Below, piece by piece: positions 1 to 12,935 of a DNA stretch of 64,000 nucleotides. The position numbers and the translations under genes were made by a program. Each line of letters opens with the position of its first letter. The first letter of the stretch is position 1. The stretch is from Diorhabda sublineata (taxonomy: Eukaryota > Arthropoda > Insecta > Coleoptera > Chrysomelidae), in the NCBI RefSeq assembly GCF_026230105.1, contig NW_026614177.1:310001-374000 (forward strand). The letters are read 5' to 3'. The notes beneath the pieces are model-generated. The model did not search any database and was not told the origin of the DNA. It was given only the letters and a program-made list of their open reading frames with translations.

Positions 1-147
1 TTCAAATTAGGAAGATGGACTTTGAAAATTTTCAATTATTACAAAGTGACAGTTGACCTCAATGGGCTTCAATCGATGTTATTCGATTATATCTGACAAA
101 GTTAGATACAAACTCACTCAAATATATAAGAAATGTTGGAATTCGAC
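1..147 (+). repeat. representative monomer of the satellite
   Basis: This is the first complete unit, used here for unit numbering. Landmarks in the consensus are: ttcaaattagg at 1-11; a perfect palindrome at 22-35; acaaagtgacagttgacctc at 41-60; a ClaI-type palindrome atcgat at 72-77; the doubled motif tcgatg at 73 and 83, one helical turn apart; an EcoRV-type palindrome gatatc at 88-93; aactcactcaaatata at 111-126; and attcgac at 141-147. Most variation between units lies at positions 1-2, 14-17, 24-40, 67-74, 102-113 and 127-146. Unit 42-66 and 75-101 are nearly invariant. This copy differs from the commonest form by gatgg at 14-18, gattat at 85-90, gataca at 105-110 and ttggaattc in its tail. 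The unit boundary is arbitrary because no flanking sequence is present. Confidence 0.97.
22..35. repeat. 14-bp perfect palindrome within the monomer
   Basis: The bases ttgaaaattttcaa form a perfect inverted repeat (7-bp arms, no spacer) at unit positions 22-35, and most monomers carry it. Three common variants break it: ttctcaa (t to c at unit 32), ttggaaatt (a to g at unit 25) and tttttaa (c to t at unit 33). Dyad-symmetric AT-rich elements are common in satellite monomers, where cruciform formation or protein binding has been proposed. No binding is demonstrated here. Instances recur every 147 bp and are not listed one by one. Confidence 0.9.
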
Positions 148-429
148 TTCAAATTAGGAAGATAGACTTTGAAAATTTTCAATTATTACAAAGTGACAGT
201 TGACCTCAATGGGCTTCAATCGATGTTATTCGATGATATCTGACAAAGTTAGATGCAAACTCACTCAAATATATAAGAAATGTTGGAATTCGACTTCAAA
301 TTAGGAAGATAGACTTTGAAAATTCTCAATTATTACAAAGTGACAGTTGACCTCAATGGGCTTCAATCGATGTTATTCGATGATATCTGACAAAGTTAGA
401 TGCAAACTCACTCAAATATATGAGAAATG

Positions 430-446
430 TTGAAATTCGACTTCAA
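430..446. repeat. short inverted repeat spanning the unit junction
   Basis: The arms ttgaa and ttcaa flank the 7-base spacer attcgac across the boundary between adjacent units (here units 3 and 4). The symmetry exists only where a unit ends in the gttgaaattc form and the next begins ttcaa. Units ending in gttggaattc, or followed by ctcaa, lose it. The spacer contains the CpG at unit 144-145 that is a mutation hot spot. The stem is short and may have no function. Confidence 0.5.
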
Positions 447-3400
447 ATTAGGAAGATAGACTTTGAAAATTCTCAATTATTACAAAGTGACAGTTGACCT
501 CAATGGGCTTCAATCGATGTTATTCGATGATATCTGACAAAGTTAGATGCAAACTCACTCAAATATATGAGAAATGTTGAAATTCGACCTCAAATTAGGA
601 AGGTAGACTTTGGAAATTTTCAATTATTACAAAGTGACAGTTGACCTCAATGGGCTTCAATCGATGTTATTCGATGATATCTGACAAAGTTAGATACAAA
701 CTCACTCAAATATATGAGAAATGTTGAAATTCGACTTCAAATTAGGAAGATAGACTTTGAAAATTTTCAATTATTACAAAGTGACAGTTGACCTCAATGG
801 GCTTCAATCGATGTTATTCGATGATATCTGACAAAGTTAGATGCAAACTCACTCAAATATATGAGAAATGTTGAAATTCGACCTCAAATTAGGAAGGTAG
901 ACTTTGAAAATTTTCAATTATTACAAAGTGACAGTTGACCTCAATGGGCTTCAATCGATGTTATTCGATGATATCTGACAAAGTTAGATGCAAACTCACT
1001 CAAATATATAAGAAATGTTGGAATTCGACTTCAAATTAGGAAGGTAGACTTTGAAAATTTTCAATTATTACAAAGTGACAGTTGACCTCAATGGGCTTCA
1101 ATCGATGTTATTCGATGATATCTGACAAAGTTAGAAACAAACTCACTCAAATATATAAGAAATGTTGGAATTCGACTTCAAATTAGGAAGATAGACTTTG
1201 AAAATTTTCAAATATTACAAAGTGACAGTTGACCTCAATGGGCTTCAAGCGATGTTATTCGATGATATCTGACAAAGTTAGATGCAAACTCACTCAAATA
1301 TATGAGAAATGTTGAAATTCGACCTCAATTTAGGAAGGTAGACTTTGAAAATTTTCAATTATTACAAAGTGACAGTTGACCTCAATGGGCTGCAATCGAT
1401 GTTATTCGATGATATCTGACAAAGTTAGATGCAAACTCACTCAAATATATGAGAAATGTTGAAATTCGACTTCAAATTAGGAAGATAGTTTTTGAAAATT
1501 TTCAATTAACACAAAGTGACAGTTGACCTCAATGGGCTTCAATCGATGTTATTCGATGATATCTGACAAAGTTAGATGCAAACTCACTCAAATATATAAG
1601 AAATGTTGGAATTCGACTTCAAATTAGGAAGATGGACTTTGAAAATTTTCAATTATTACAAAGTGACAGTTGACCTCAATGGGCTTCAATCGATGTTATT
1701 CGATTATATCTGACAAAGTTAGATACAAACTCACTCAAATATATAAGAAATGTTGGAATTCGACTTCAAATTAGGAAGATAGACTTTGAAAATTTTCATT
1801 TATTACAAAGTGACAGTTGACCTCAATGGGCTTCAATCGATGTTATTCGATGATATCTGACAAAGTTAGATGCAAACTCACTCAAATATATAAGAAATGT
1901 TGGAATTCGACTTCAAATTAGGAAGATAGACTTTGAAAATTCTCAATTATTACAAAGTGACAGTTGACCTCAATGGGCTTCAATCGATGTTATTCGATGA
2001 TATCTGACAAAGTTAGATGCAAACTCACTCAAATATATGAGAAATGTTGAAATTCGACTTCAAATTAGGAAGATAGACTTTGAAAATTCTCAATTATTAC
2101 AAAGTGACAGTTGACCTCAATGGGCTTCAATCGATGTTATTCGATGATATCTGACAAAGTTAGATGCAAACTCACTCAAATATATGAGAAATGTTGAAAT
2201 TCGACCTCAAATTAGGAAGGTAGACTTTGGAAATTTTCAATTATTACAAAGTGACAGTTGACCTCAATGGGCTTCAATCGATGTTATTCGATGATATCTG
2301 ACAAAGTTAGATACAAACTCACTCAAATATATGAGAAATGTTGAAATTCGACTTCAAATTAGGAAGATAGACTTTGAAAATTTTCAATTATTACAAAGTG
2401 ACAGTTGACCTCAATGGGCTTCAATCGATGTTATTCGATGATATCTGACAAAGTTAGATGCAAACTCACTCAAATATATGAGAAATGTTGAAATTCGACC
2501 TCAAATTAGGAAGGTAGACTTTGAAAATTTTCAATTATTACAAAGTGACAGTTGACCTCAATGGGCTTCAATCGATGTTATTCGATGATATCTGACAAAG
2601 TTAGATGCAAACTCACTCAAATATATGAGAAATGTTGAAATTCGACTTCAAATTAGGAAGATAGACTTTGAAAATTTTCAATTATTACAAAGTGACAGTT
2701 GACCTCAATGGGCTTCAATCGAGGTTATTCGATGATATCTGACAAAGTTAGATACAAACTCACTCAAATATATAAGAAATGTTGGAATTCGACTTCAAAT
2801 TAGGAAGATAGACTTTGAAAATTTTCAATTATTACAAAGTGACAGTTGACCTCAATGGGCTTCAATCGATGTTATTCGATGATATCTGACAAAGTTAGAT
2901 GCAAACTCACTCAAATATATGAGAAATGTTGAAATTCGACCTCAAATTAGGAAGGTAGACTTTGAAAATTTTCAATTATTATAAAGTGACAGTTGACCTC
3001 AATGGGCTTCAATCGATGTTATTCGATGATATCTGACAAAGTTAGATGCAAACTCACTCAAATATATAAGAAATGTTGGAATTCGACTTCAAATTAGGAA
3101 GATAGACTTTGAAAATTTTCAATTATTACAAAGTGACAGTTGACCTCAATGGGCTTCAATCGATGTTATTCGATGATATCTGACAAAGTTAGATACAAAC
3201 TCACTCAAATATATAAGAAATGTTGGAGTTCGACTTCAAATTAGGAAGGTAGACTTTGAAAATTTTCAAATATTACAAAGTGACAGTTGACCTCAATGGG
3301 CTTCAAGCGATGTTATTCGATGATATCTGACAAAGTTAGATGCAAACTCACTCAAATATATGAGAAATGTTGAAATTCGACCTCAAATTAGGAAGGTAGA

Positions 3401-4998
3401 CTTTGAAAATTTTCAATTATTATAAAGTGACAGTTGACCTCAATGGGCTTCAATCGATGTTATTCGATGATATCTGACAAAGTTAGATGCAAACTCACTC
3501 AAATATATAAGAAATGTTGGAATTCGACTTCAAATTAGGAAGATAGACTTTGAAAATTTTCAATTAACACAAAGTGACAGTTGACCTCAATGGGCTTCAA
3601 TCGATGTTATTCGATGATATCTGACAAAGTTAGATGCAAACTCACTCAAATATATGAGAAATGTTGAAATTCGACTTCAAATTAGGAAGATAGACTTTGA
3701 AAATTTTCAATTAACACAAAGTGACAGTTGACCTCAATGGGCTGCAATCGATGTTATTCGATGATATCTGACAAAGTTAGATGCAAACTCACTCAAATAT
3801 ATGAGGAATGTTGAAATTCGACTTCAAATTAGGAAGATAGACTTTGAAAATTTTCAATTAACACAAAGTGACAGTTGACCTCAATGGGCTTCAATCGATG
3901 TTATTCGATGATATCTGACAAAGTTAGATGCAAACTCACTCAAATATATAAGAAATGTTGAAATTTGACTTCAAATTAGGAAGATAGACTTTGAAAATTT
4001 TCAATTAACACAAAGTGACAGTTGACCTCAATGGGCTTCAATCGATGTTATTCGATGATATCTGACAAAGTTAGATGCAAACTCACTCAAATATATGAGA
4101 AATGTTGAAATTCGACTTCAAATTAGGAAGATAGACTTTGAAAATTTTCAATTAACACAAAGTGACAGTTGACCTCAATGGGCTTCAATCGATGTTATTC
4201 GATGATATCTGACAAAGTTAGATGCAAACTCACTCAAATATATAAGAAATGTTAGAATTCGACTTCAAATTAGGAAGATGGACTTTGAAAATTTTCAATT
4301 ATTACAAAGTGACAGTTGACCTCAATGGGCTTCAATCGCTGTTATTCGATTATATCTGACAAAGTTAGATACAAACTCACTCAAATATATAAGAAATGTT
4401 GGAATTCGACTTCAAATTAGGAAGATAGACTTTGAAAATTTTCAATTATTACAAAGTGACAGTTGACCTCAATGGGCTTCAATCGATGTTATTCGATGAT
4501 ATCTGACAAAGTTAGATGCAAACTCACTCAAATATATAAGAAATGTTGGAATTCGACTTCAAATTAGGAAGATAGACTTTGAAAATTCTCAATTATTACA
4601 AAGTGACAGTTGACCTCAATGGGCTTCAATCGATGTTATTCGATGATATCTGACAAAGTTAGATGCAAACTCACTCAAATATATGAGAAATGTTGAAATT
4701 CGACTTCAAATTAGGAAGATAGACTTTGAAAATTCTCAATTATTACAAAGTGACAGTTGACCTCAATGGGCTTCAATCGATGTTATTCGATGATATCTGA
4801 CAAAGTTAGATGCAAACTCACTCAAATATATGAGAAATGTTGAAATTCGACCTCAAATTAGGAAGGTAGACATTGAAAATTTCCAATTAACACAAAGTGA
4901 CAGTTGACCTCAATGGGCTTCAATCGATGTTATTCGATGATATCTGACAAAGTTAGATGCAAACTCACTCAAATATATGAGAAATGTTGAAATTCGAC

Positions 4999-7900
4999 CT
5001 CAAATTAGGAAGGTAGACTTTGAAAATTTTCAATTATTATAAAGTGACAGTTGACCTCAATGGGCTTCAATCGATGTTATTCGATGATATCTGACAAAGT
5101 TAGATGCAAACTCACTCAAATATATGAGAAATGTTGAAATTCGACTTCAAATTAGGAAGATAGACTTTGAAAATTCTCAATTATTACAAAGTGACAGTTG
5201 ACCTCAATGGGCTTCAATCGATGTTATTCGATGATATCTGACAAAGTTAGATGCAAACTCACTCAAATATATGAGAAATGTTGAAATTCGACCTCAAATT
5301 AGGAAGGTAGACATTGAAAATTTCCAATTAACACAAAGTGACAGTTGACCTCAATGGGCTTCAATCGATGTTATTCGATGATATCTGACAAAGTTAGATG
5401 CAAACTCACTCAAATATATAAGAAATGTTGGAATTCGACTTCAAATTAGGAAGATAGACTTTGAAAATTTTCAATTATTACAAAGTGACAGTTGACCTCA
5501 ATGGGCTTCAATCGATGTTATTCGATGATATCTGACAAAGTTAGATACAAACTCACTCAAATATATAAGAAATGTTGGAATTCGACTTCAAATTAGGAAG
5601 ATAGACTTTGAAAATTTTCAAATATTACAAAGTGACAGTTGACCTCAATGGGCTTCAAGCGATGTTATTCGATGATATCTGACAAAGTTAGATGCAAACT
5701 CACTCAAATATATGAGAAATGTTGAAATTCGACCTCAATTTAGGAAGGTAGACTTTGAAAATTTTCAATTATTACAAAGTGACAGTTGACCTCAATGGGC
5801 TGCAATCGATGTTATTCGATGATATCTGACAAAGTTAGATGCAAACTCACTCAAATATATGAGAAATGTTGAAATTCGACTTCAAATTAGGAAGATAGAC
5901 TTTGAAAATTTTCAATTAACACAAAGTGACAGTTGACCTCAATGGGCTTCAATCGATGTTATTCGATGATATCTGACAAAGTTAGATGCAAACTCACTCA
6001 AATATATAAGAAATGTTGGAATTCGACTTCAAATTAGGAAGATGGACTTTGAAAATTTTCAATTATTACAAAGTGACAGTTGACCTCAATGGGCTTCAAT
6101 CGATGTTATTCGATGATATCTGACAAAGTTAGATGCAAACTCACTCAAATATATAAGAAATGTTGGAATTCGACTTCAAATTAGGAAGATAGACTTTGAA
6201 AATTTTCAATTATTACAAAGTGACAGTTGACCTCAATGGGCTTCAATCGATGTTATTCGATGATATCTGACAAAGTTAGAAACAAACTCACTCAAATATA
6301 TAAGAAATGTTGGAATTCGACTTCAAATTAGGAAGATAGACTTTGAAAATTTTCAAATATTACAAGGTGACAGTTGACCTCAATGGGCTTCAAGCGATGT
6401 TATTCGATGATATCTGACAAAGTTAGATGCAAACTCACTCAAATATATGAGAAATGTTGAAATTCGACCTCAATTTAGGAAGGTAGACTTTGAAAATTTT
6501 CAATTATTACAAAGTGACAGTTGACCTCAATGGGCTGCAATCGATGTTATTCGATGATATCTGACAAAGTTAGATGCAAACTCACTCAAATATATGAGAA
6601 ATGTTGAAATTCGACTTCAAATTAGGAAGATAGACTTTGAAAATTTTCAATTAACACAAAGTGACAGTTGACCTCAATGGGCTTCAATCGATGTTATTCG
6701 ATGATGTCTGACAAAGTTAGATGCAAACTCACTCAAATATATAAGGAATGTTGGAATTCGACTTCAAATTAGGAAGATAGACTTTGAAAATTTTCAATTA
6801 TTACAAAGTGACAGTTGACCTCAATGGGCTTCAATCGATGTTATTCGATGATATCTGACAAAGTTAGATGCAAACTCACTCAAATATATAAGAAATGTTG
6901 GAATTCGACTTCAAATTAGGAAGATAGACTTTGAAAATTCTCAATTATTACAAAGTGACAGTTGACCTCAATGGGCTTCAATCGATGTTATTCGATGATA
7001 TCTGACAAAGTTAGATGCAAACTCACTCAAATATATGAGAAATGTTGAAATTCGACCTCAAATTAGGAAGGTAGACTTTGAAAATTTTCAATTATTATAA
7101 AGTGACAGTTGACCTCAATGGGCTTCAATCGATGTTATTCGATGATATCTGACAAAGTTAGATGCAAACTCACTCAAATATATGAGAAATGTTGAAATTC
7201 GACTTCAAATTAGGAAGATAGACTTTGAAAATTCTCAATTATTACAAAGTGACAGTTGACCTCAATGGGCTTCAATCGATGTTATTCGATGATATCTGAC
7301 AAAGTTAGATGCAAACTCACTCAAATATATGAGAAATGTTGAAATTCGACCTCAAATTAGGAAGGTAGACATTGAAAATTTCCAATTAACACAAAGTGAC
7401 AGTTGACCTCAATGGGCTTCAATCGATGTTATTCGATGATATCTGACAAAGTTAGATGCAAACTCACTCAAATATATAAGAAATGTTGGAATTCGACTTC
7501 AAATTAGGAAGATAGACTTTGAAAATTTTCAATTATTACAAAGTGACAGTTGACCTCAATGGGCTTCAATCGATGTTATTCGATGATATCTGACAAAGTT
7601 AGATACAAACTCACTCAAATATATAAGAAATGTTGGAATTCGACTTCAAATTAGGAAGATAGACTTTGAAAATTTTCAAATATTACAAAGTGACAGTTGA
7701 CCTCAATGGGCTTCAAGCGATGTTATTCGATGATATCTGACAAAGTTAGATGCAAACTCACTCAAATATATGAGAAATGTTGAAATTCGACCTCAATTTA
7801 GGAAGGTAGACTTTGAAAATTTTCAATTATTACAAAGTGACAGTTGACCTCAATGGGCTGCAATCGATGTTATTCGATGATATCTGACAAAGTTAGATGC

Positions 7901-8820
7901 AAACTCACTCAAATATATGAGAAATGTTGAAATTCGACTTCAAATTAGGAAGATAGACTTTGAAAATTTTCAATTAACACAAAGTGACAGTTGACCTCAA
8001 TGGGCTTCAATCGATGTTATTCGATGATATCTGACAAAGTTAGATGCAAACTCACTCAAATATATAAGAAATGTTGGAATTCGACTTCAAATTAGGAAGA
8101 TGGACTTTGAAAATTTTCAATTATTACAAAGTGACAGTTGACCTCAATGGGCTTCAATCGATGTTATTCGATGATATCTGACAAAGTTAGATGCAAACTC
8201 ACTCAAATATATAAGAAATGTTGGAATTCGACTTCAAATTAGGAAGATAGACTTTGAAAATTTTCAATTATTACAAAGTGACAGTTGACCTCAATGGGCT
8301 TCAATCGATGTTATTCGATGATATCTGACAAAGTTAGAAACAAACTCACTCAAATATATAAGAAATGTTGGAATTCGACTTCAAATTAGGAAGATAGACT
8401 TTGAAAATTTTCAAATATTACAAGGTGACAGTTGACCTCAATGGGCTTCAAGCGATGTTATTCGATGATATCTGACAAAGTTAGATGCAAACTCACTCAA
8501 ATATATGAGAAATGTTGAAATTCGACCTCAATTTAGGAAGGTAGACTTTGAAAATTTTCAATTATTACAAAGTGACAGTTGACCTCAATGGGCTGCAATC
8601 GATGTTATTCGATGATATCTGACAAAGTTAGATGCAAACTCACTCAAATATATGAGAAATGTTGAAATTCGACTTCAAATTAGGAAGATAGACTTTGAAA
8701 ATTTTCAATTAACACAAAGTGACAGTTGACCTCAATGGGCTTCAATCGATGTTATTCGATGATGTCTGACAAAGTTAGATGCAAACTCACTCAAATATAT
8801 AAGAAATGTTGGAATTCGAC
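4999..8820 (+). repeat. HOR zone 2: 14-monomer block and its 12-unit copy
   Basis: Copy 1 covers 4999-7056 (14 monomers, 2058 bp) and copy 2 covers 7057-8820 (12 monomers). Rare markers recur at exactly 2058 bp: caattattataaag at about 5031 and 7089, cattgaaaatttcc at 5312 and 7370, gttagaaac at 6275 and 8333, caaggtgac at 6363 and 8421, and gatgtctg at 6703 and 8761. Copy 2 stops matching after the gatgtctg unit, where the next block begins. An older relative of the cattg unit sits at 4871, three monomers before the first copy's, which indicates a separate 441-bp duplication. Confidence 0.88.
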
Positions 8821-11800
8821 TTCAAATTAGGAAGATAGACTTTGAAAATTCTCAATTATTACAAAGTGACAGTTGACCTCAATGGGCTTCAATCGATGTT
8901 ATTCGATGATATCTGACAAAGTTAGATGCAAACTCACTCAAATATATGAGAAATGTTGAAATTCGACTTCAAATTAGGAAGATAGACTTTGAAAATTCTC
9001 AATTATTACAAAGTGACAGTTGACCTCAATGGGCTTCAATCGATGTTATTCGATGATATCTGACAAAGTTAGATGCAAACTCACTCAAATATATGAGAAA
9101 TGTTGAAATTCGACCTCAAATTAGGAAGGTAGACTTTGGAAATTTTCAATTATTACAAAGTGACAGTTGACCTCAATGGGCTTCAATCGATGTTATTCGA
9201 TGATATCTGACAAAGTTAGATACAAACTCACTCAAATATATGAGAAATGTTGAAATTCGACTTCAAATTAGGAAGTTAGACTTTGAAAATTTTCAATTAT
9301 TACAAAGTGACAGTTGACCTCAATGGGCTTCAATCGATGTTATTCGATGATATCTGAAAAAGTTAGATGCAAACTCACTCAAATATATGAGAAATGTTGA
9401 AATTCGACCTCAAATTAGGAAGGTAGACTTTGAAAATTTTCAATTATTACAAAGTGACAGTTGACCTCAATGGGCTTCAATCGATGTTATTCGATGATAT
9501 CTGACAAAGTTAGATGCAAACTCACTCAAATATATGAGAAATGTTGAAATTCGACTTCAAATTAGGAAGATAGACTTTGAAAATTTTCAATTATTACAAA
9601 GTGACAGTTGACCTCAATGGGCTTCAATCGATGTTATTCGATGATATCTGACAAAGTTAGATGCAAACTCACTCAAATATATGAGAAATGTTGAAATTCG
9701 ACTTCAAATTAGGAAGATAGACTTTGAAAATTTTCAATTATTACAAAGTGACAGTTGACCTCAATGGGCTTCAATCGATGTTATTCGATGATATCTGACA
9801 AAGTTAGATGCAAACTCACTCAAATATATGAGAAATGTTGAAATTCGACCTCAAATTAGGAAGGTAGACTTTGAAAATTTTCAATTATTATAAAGTGACA
9901 GTTGACCTCAATGGGCTTCAATCGATGTTATTCGATGATATCTGACAAAGTTAGATGCAAACTCACTCAAATATATAAGAAATGTTGGAATTCGACTTCA
10001 AATTAGGAAGATAGACTTTGAAAATTTTCAATTATTACAAAGTGACAGTTGATCTCAATGGGCTTCAATCGATGTTATTCGATGATATCTGACAAAGTTA
10101 GATACAAACTCACTCAAATATATAAGAAATGTTGGAATTCGACTTCAAATTAGGAAGATAGACTTTGAAAATTTTCAAATATTACAAAGTGACAGTTGAC
10201 CTCAATGGGCTTCAAGCGATGTTATTCGATGATATCTGACAAAGTTAGATGCAAACTCACTCAAATATATGAGAAATGTTGAAATTCGACCTCAATTTAG
10301 GAAGGTAGACTTTGAAAATTTTCAATTATTACAAAGTGACAGTTGACCTCAATGGGCTGCAATCGATGTTATTCGATGATATCTGACAAAGTTAGATGCA
10401 AACTTACTCAAATATATGAGAAATGTTGAAATTCGACTTCAAATTAGGAAGATAGACTTTGAAAATTTTCAATTAACACAAAGTGACAGTTGACCTCAAT
10501 GGGCTTCAATCGATGTTATTCGATGATATCTGACAAAGTTAGATGCAAACTCACTCAAATATATAAGAAATGTTAGAATTCGACTTCAAATTAGGAAGAT
10601 GGACTTTGAAAACTTTCAAATATTACAAAGTGACAGTTGACCTCAATGGGCTTTAAGCGATGTTATTCGATGATATCTGACAAAGTTAGATGCAAACTCA
10701 CTCAAATATATGAGAAATGTTGAAATTCGACCTCAATTTAGGAAGTTAGACTTTGAAAATTTTCAATTATTACAAAGTGACAGTTGACCTCAATGGGCTG
10801 CAATCGATGTTATTCGATGATATCTGACAAAGTTAGATGCAGCTCACTCAAATATATGAGAAATGTTGAAATTCGACTTCAAATTAGGAAGATAGACTTT
10901 GAAAATTTTCATTTAACACAAAGTGACAGTTGACCTCAATGGGCTTCAATCGATGTTATTCGATGATATCTGACAAAGTTAGATGCAAACTCACTCAAAT
11001 ATATGAGAAATGTTGAAATTCGACTTCAAATTAGGAAGATAGACTTTGAAAATTTTCATTTAACACAAAGTGACAGTTGACCTCAATGGGCTGCAATCGA
11101 TGTTATTCGATGATATCTGACAAAGTTAGATGCAAACTCACTCAAATATATGAGAAATGTTGAAATTCGACTTCAAATTAGGAAGATAGACTTTGAAAAT
11201 TTTCATTTAACACAAAGTGACAGTTGACCTCAATGGGCTTCAATCGATGTTATTCGATGATATCTGACAAAGTTAGATGCAAACTCACTCAAATATATGA
11301 GAAATGTTGAAATTCGACTTCAAATTAGGAAGATAGACTTTGAAAATTCTCAATTATTACAAAGTGACAGTTGACCTCAATGGGCTTCAATCGATGTTAT
11401 TCGATGATATCTGACAAAGTTAGATGCAAACTCACTCAAATATATAAGAAATGTTGGAATTCGACTTCAAATTAGGAAGATAGACTTTGAAAATTCTCAA
11501 TTATTACAAAGTGACAGTTGACCTCAATGGGCTTCAATCGATGTTATTCAATGATATCTGACAAAGTTAGATGCAAACTCACTCAAATATATGAGAAATG
11601 TTGAAATTCGACTTCAAATTAGGAAGATAGACTTTGAAAATTCTCAATTATTACAAAGTGACAGTTGACCTCAATGGGCTTCAATCGATGTTATTCGATG
11701 ATATCTGACAAAGTTAGATGCAAACTCACTCAAATATATGAGAAATGTTGAAATTCGACCTCAAATTAGGAAGGTAGACTTTGGAAATTTTCAATTATTA

Positions 11801-12935
11801 CAAAGTGACAGTTGACATCAATGGGCTTCAATCGATGTTATTCGATGATATCTGACAAAGTTAGATACAAACTCACTCAAATATATGAGAAATGTTGAAA
11901 TTCGACTTCAAATTAGGAAGATAGACTTTGAAAATTTTCAATTATTACAAAGTGACAGTTGACCTCAATGGGCTTCAATCGATGTTATTCGATGATATCT
12001 GACAAAGTTAGATGCAAACTCACTCAAATATATGAGAAATGTTGAAATTCGACCTCAAATTAGGAAGGTAGACTTTGAAAATTTTCAATTATTACAAAGT
12101 GACAGTTGACCTCAATGGGCTTCAATCGATGTTATTCGATGATATCTGACAAAGTTAGATGCAAACTCACTCAAATATATGAGAAATGTTGAAATTCGAC
12201 TTCAAATTAGGAAGATAGACTTTGAAAATTTTCAATTATTACAAAGTGACAGTTGACCTCAATGGGCTTCAATCGATGTTATTCGATGATATCTGACAAA
12301 GTTAGATACAAACTCACTCAAATATATGAGAAATTTTGGAATTCGACTTCAAATTAGGAAGATAGACTTAGAAAATTTTCAATTATTACAAAGTGACAGT
12401 TAACCTCAATGGGCTTCAATCGATGTTATTCGATGATATCTGACAAAGTTAGATGCAAACTCACTCAAATATATGAGAAATGTTGGAATTCGACCTCAAA
12501 TTAGGAAGGTAGACTTTGAAAATTTTCAATTATTACAAAGTGACAGTTGACCTCAATGGGCTTCAATCGATGTTATTCGATGATATCTGACAAAGTTAGA
12601 GGCAAACTCACTCAAATATATGAGAAATGTTGAAATTCGACTTCAAATTAGGAAGATAGACTTTGAAAATTCTCGATTATTACAAAGTGACAGTTGACCT
12701 CAATGGGCTTCAATCGATATTATTTGATGATATCTGACAAAGTTAGATGCAAACTCACTCAAATATATAAGAAATGTTGGAATTCGACTTCAAATTAGGA
12801 AGATAGACTTTGAAAATTTTCAATTATTACAAAGTGACAGTTGACCTCAATGGGCTTCAATCGATGTTATTCGATGATATCTGACAAAGTTAGATGCAAA
12901 CTCACTCAAATATATAAGAAATGTTGGAATTCGAC
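8821..12935 (+). repeat. HOR zone 3, copy A of a 28-monomer block
   Basis: This block of 28 monomers spans 4115 bp; it is one base short of 28 x 147 because of the loss near 10841. It is followed immediately by copy B. Shared rare markers at 4115-bp spacing are: tctgaaaaag (9356/13471), gttgatctc (10051/14166), ggctttaagcg (10651/14766), the gatgcagc deletion (10841/14956), the gacttag unit (about 12364/16480) and gttagagg (12595/16710). Copy-A-specific changes include ggaagttag near 9275 and 10745, attcaatgat near 11549, gacatcaat near 11816 and tatttgatg near 12722. The first monomers resemble units 3-6 of zone 1, so the block descends from the same ancestral order. Confidence 0.9.
10838..10843 (+). 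repeat. 1-bp deletion in a monomer (gatgcagctc)
   Basis: The usual gatgcaaactcactc (15 bases) is replaced by gatgcagctcactc (14 bases), making this unit 146 bp and shifting the phase by -1. The form resembles the later gatgccagctc subfamily with one c missing, so the two may be related. Confidence 0.9.

Larger units (their letters stand above)
1..4998 (+). repeat. HOR zone 1: 11-monomer series with two restarts
   Basis: There are thirty-four monomers. The marker gattatatc, combined with gatgg at unit 14-18, occurs at 85, 1702 and 4348. The spacings are 1617 bp (11 units) and 2646 bp (18 units). Units 12-17 (1618-2499) repeat the order of units 1-6, and units 30-33 (4264-4851) repeat units 1-4. 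The series is: gatgg unit, plain unit, two ttctcaa units, a ctc/ggt unit with ttggaaatt, then others. Each restart then diverges. Between 3529 and 4263, five consecutive units carry caattaacac instead of caattattac, suggesting a local run of single-unit duplications. This zone also holds the caaatattac/aagcgatg subfamily, which I did not see beyond about 15 kb. Confidence 0.85.

Noticed and set aside
23..40. TATA-like or promoter element in the AT-rich segment
   Set aside because: The composition is simply AT-rich and repeats in every unit. Nothing resembles an organised promoter, and there is no downstream gene.
81..93. EcoRV, ClaI and EcoRI sites as functional elements
   Set aside because: gatatc and atcgat occur in most units and gaattc only in the ttggaattc subfamily. 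They are useful as diagnostic markers but there is no evidence of function.
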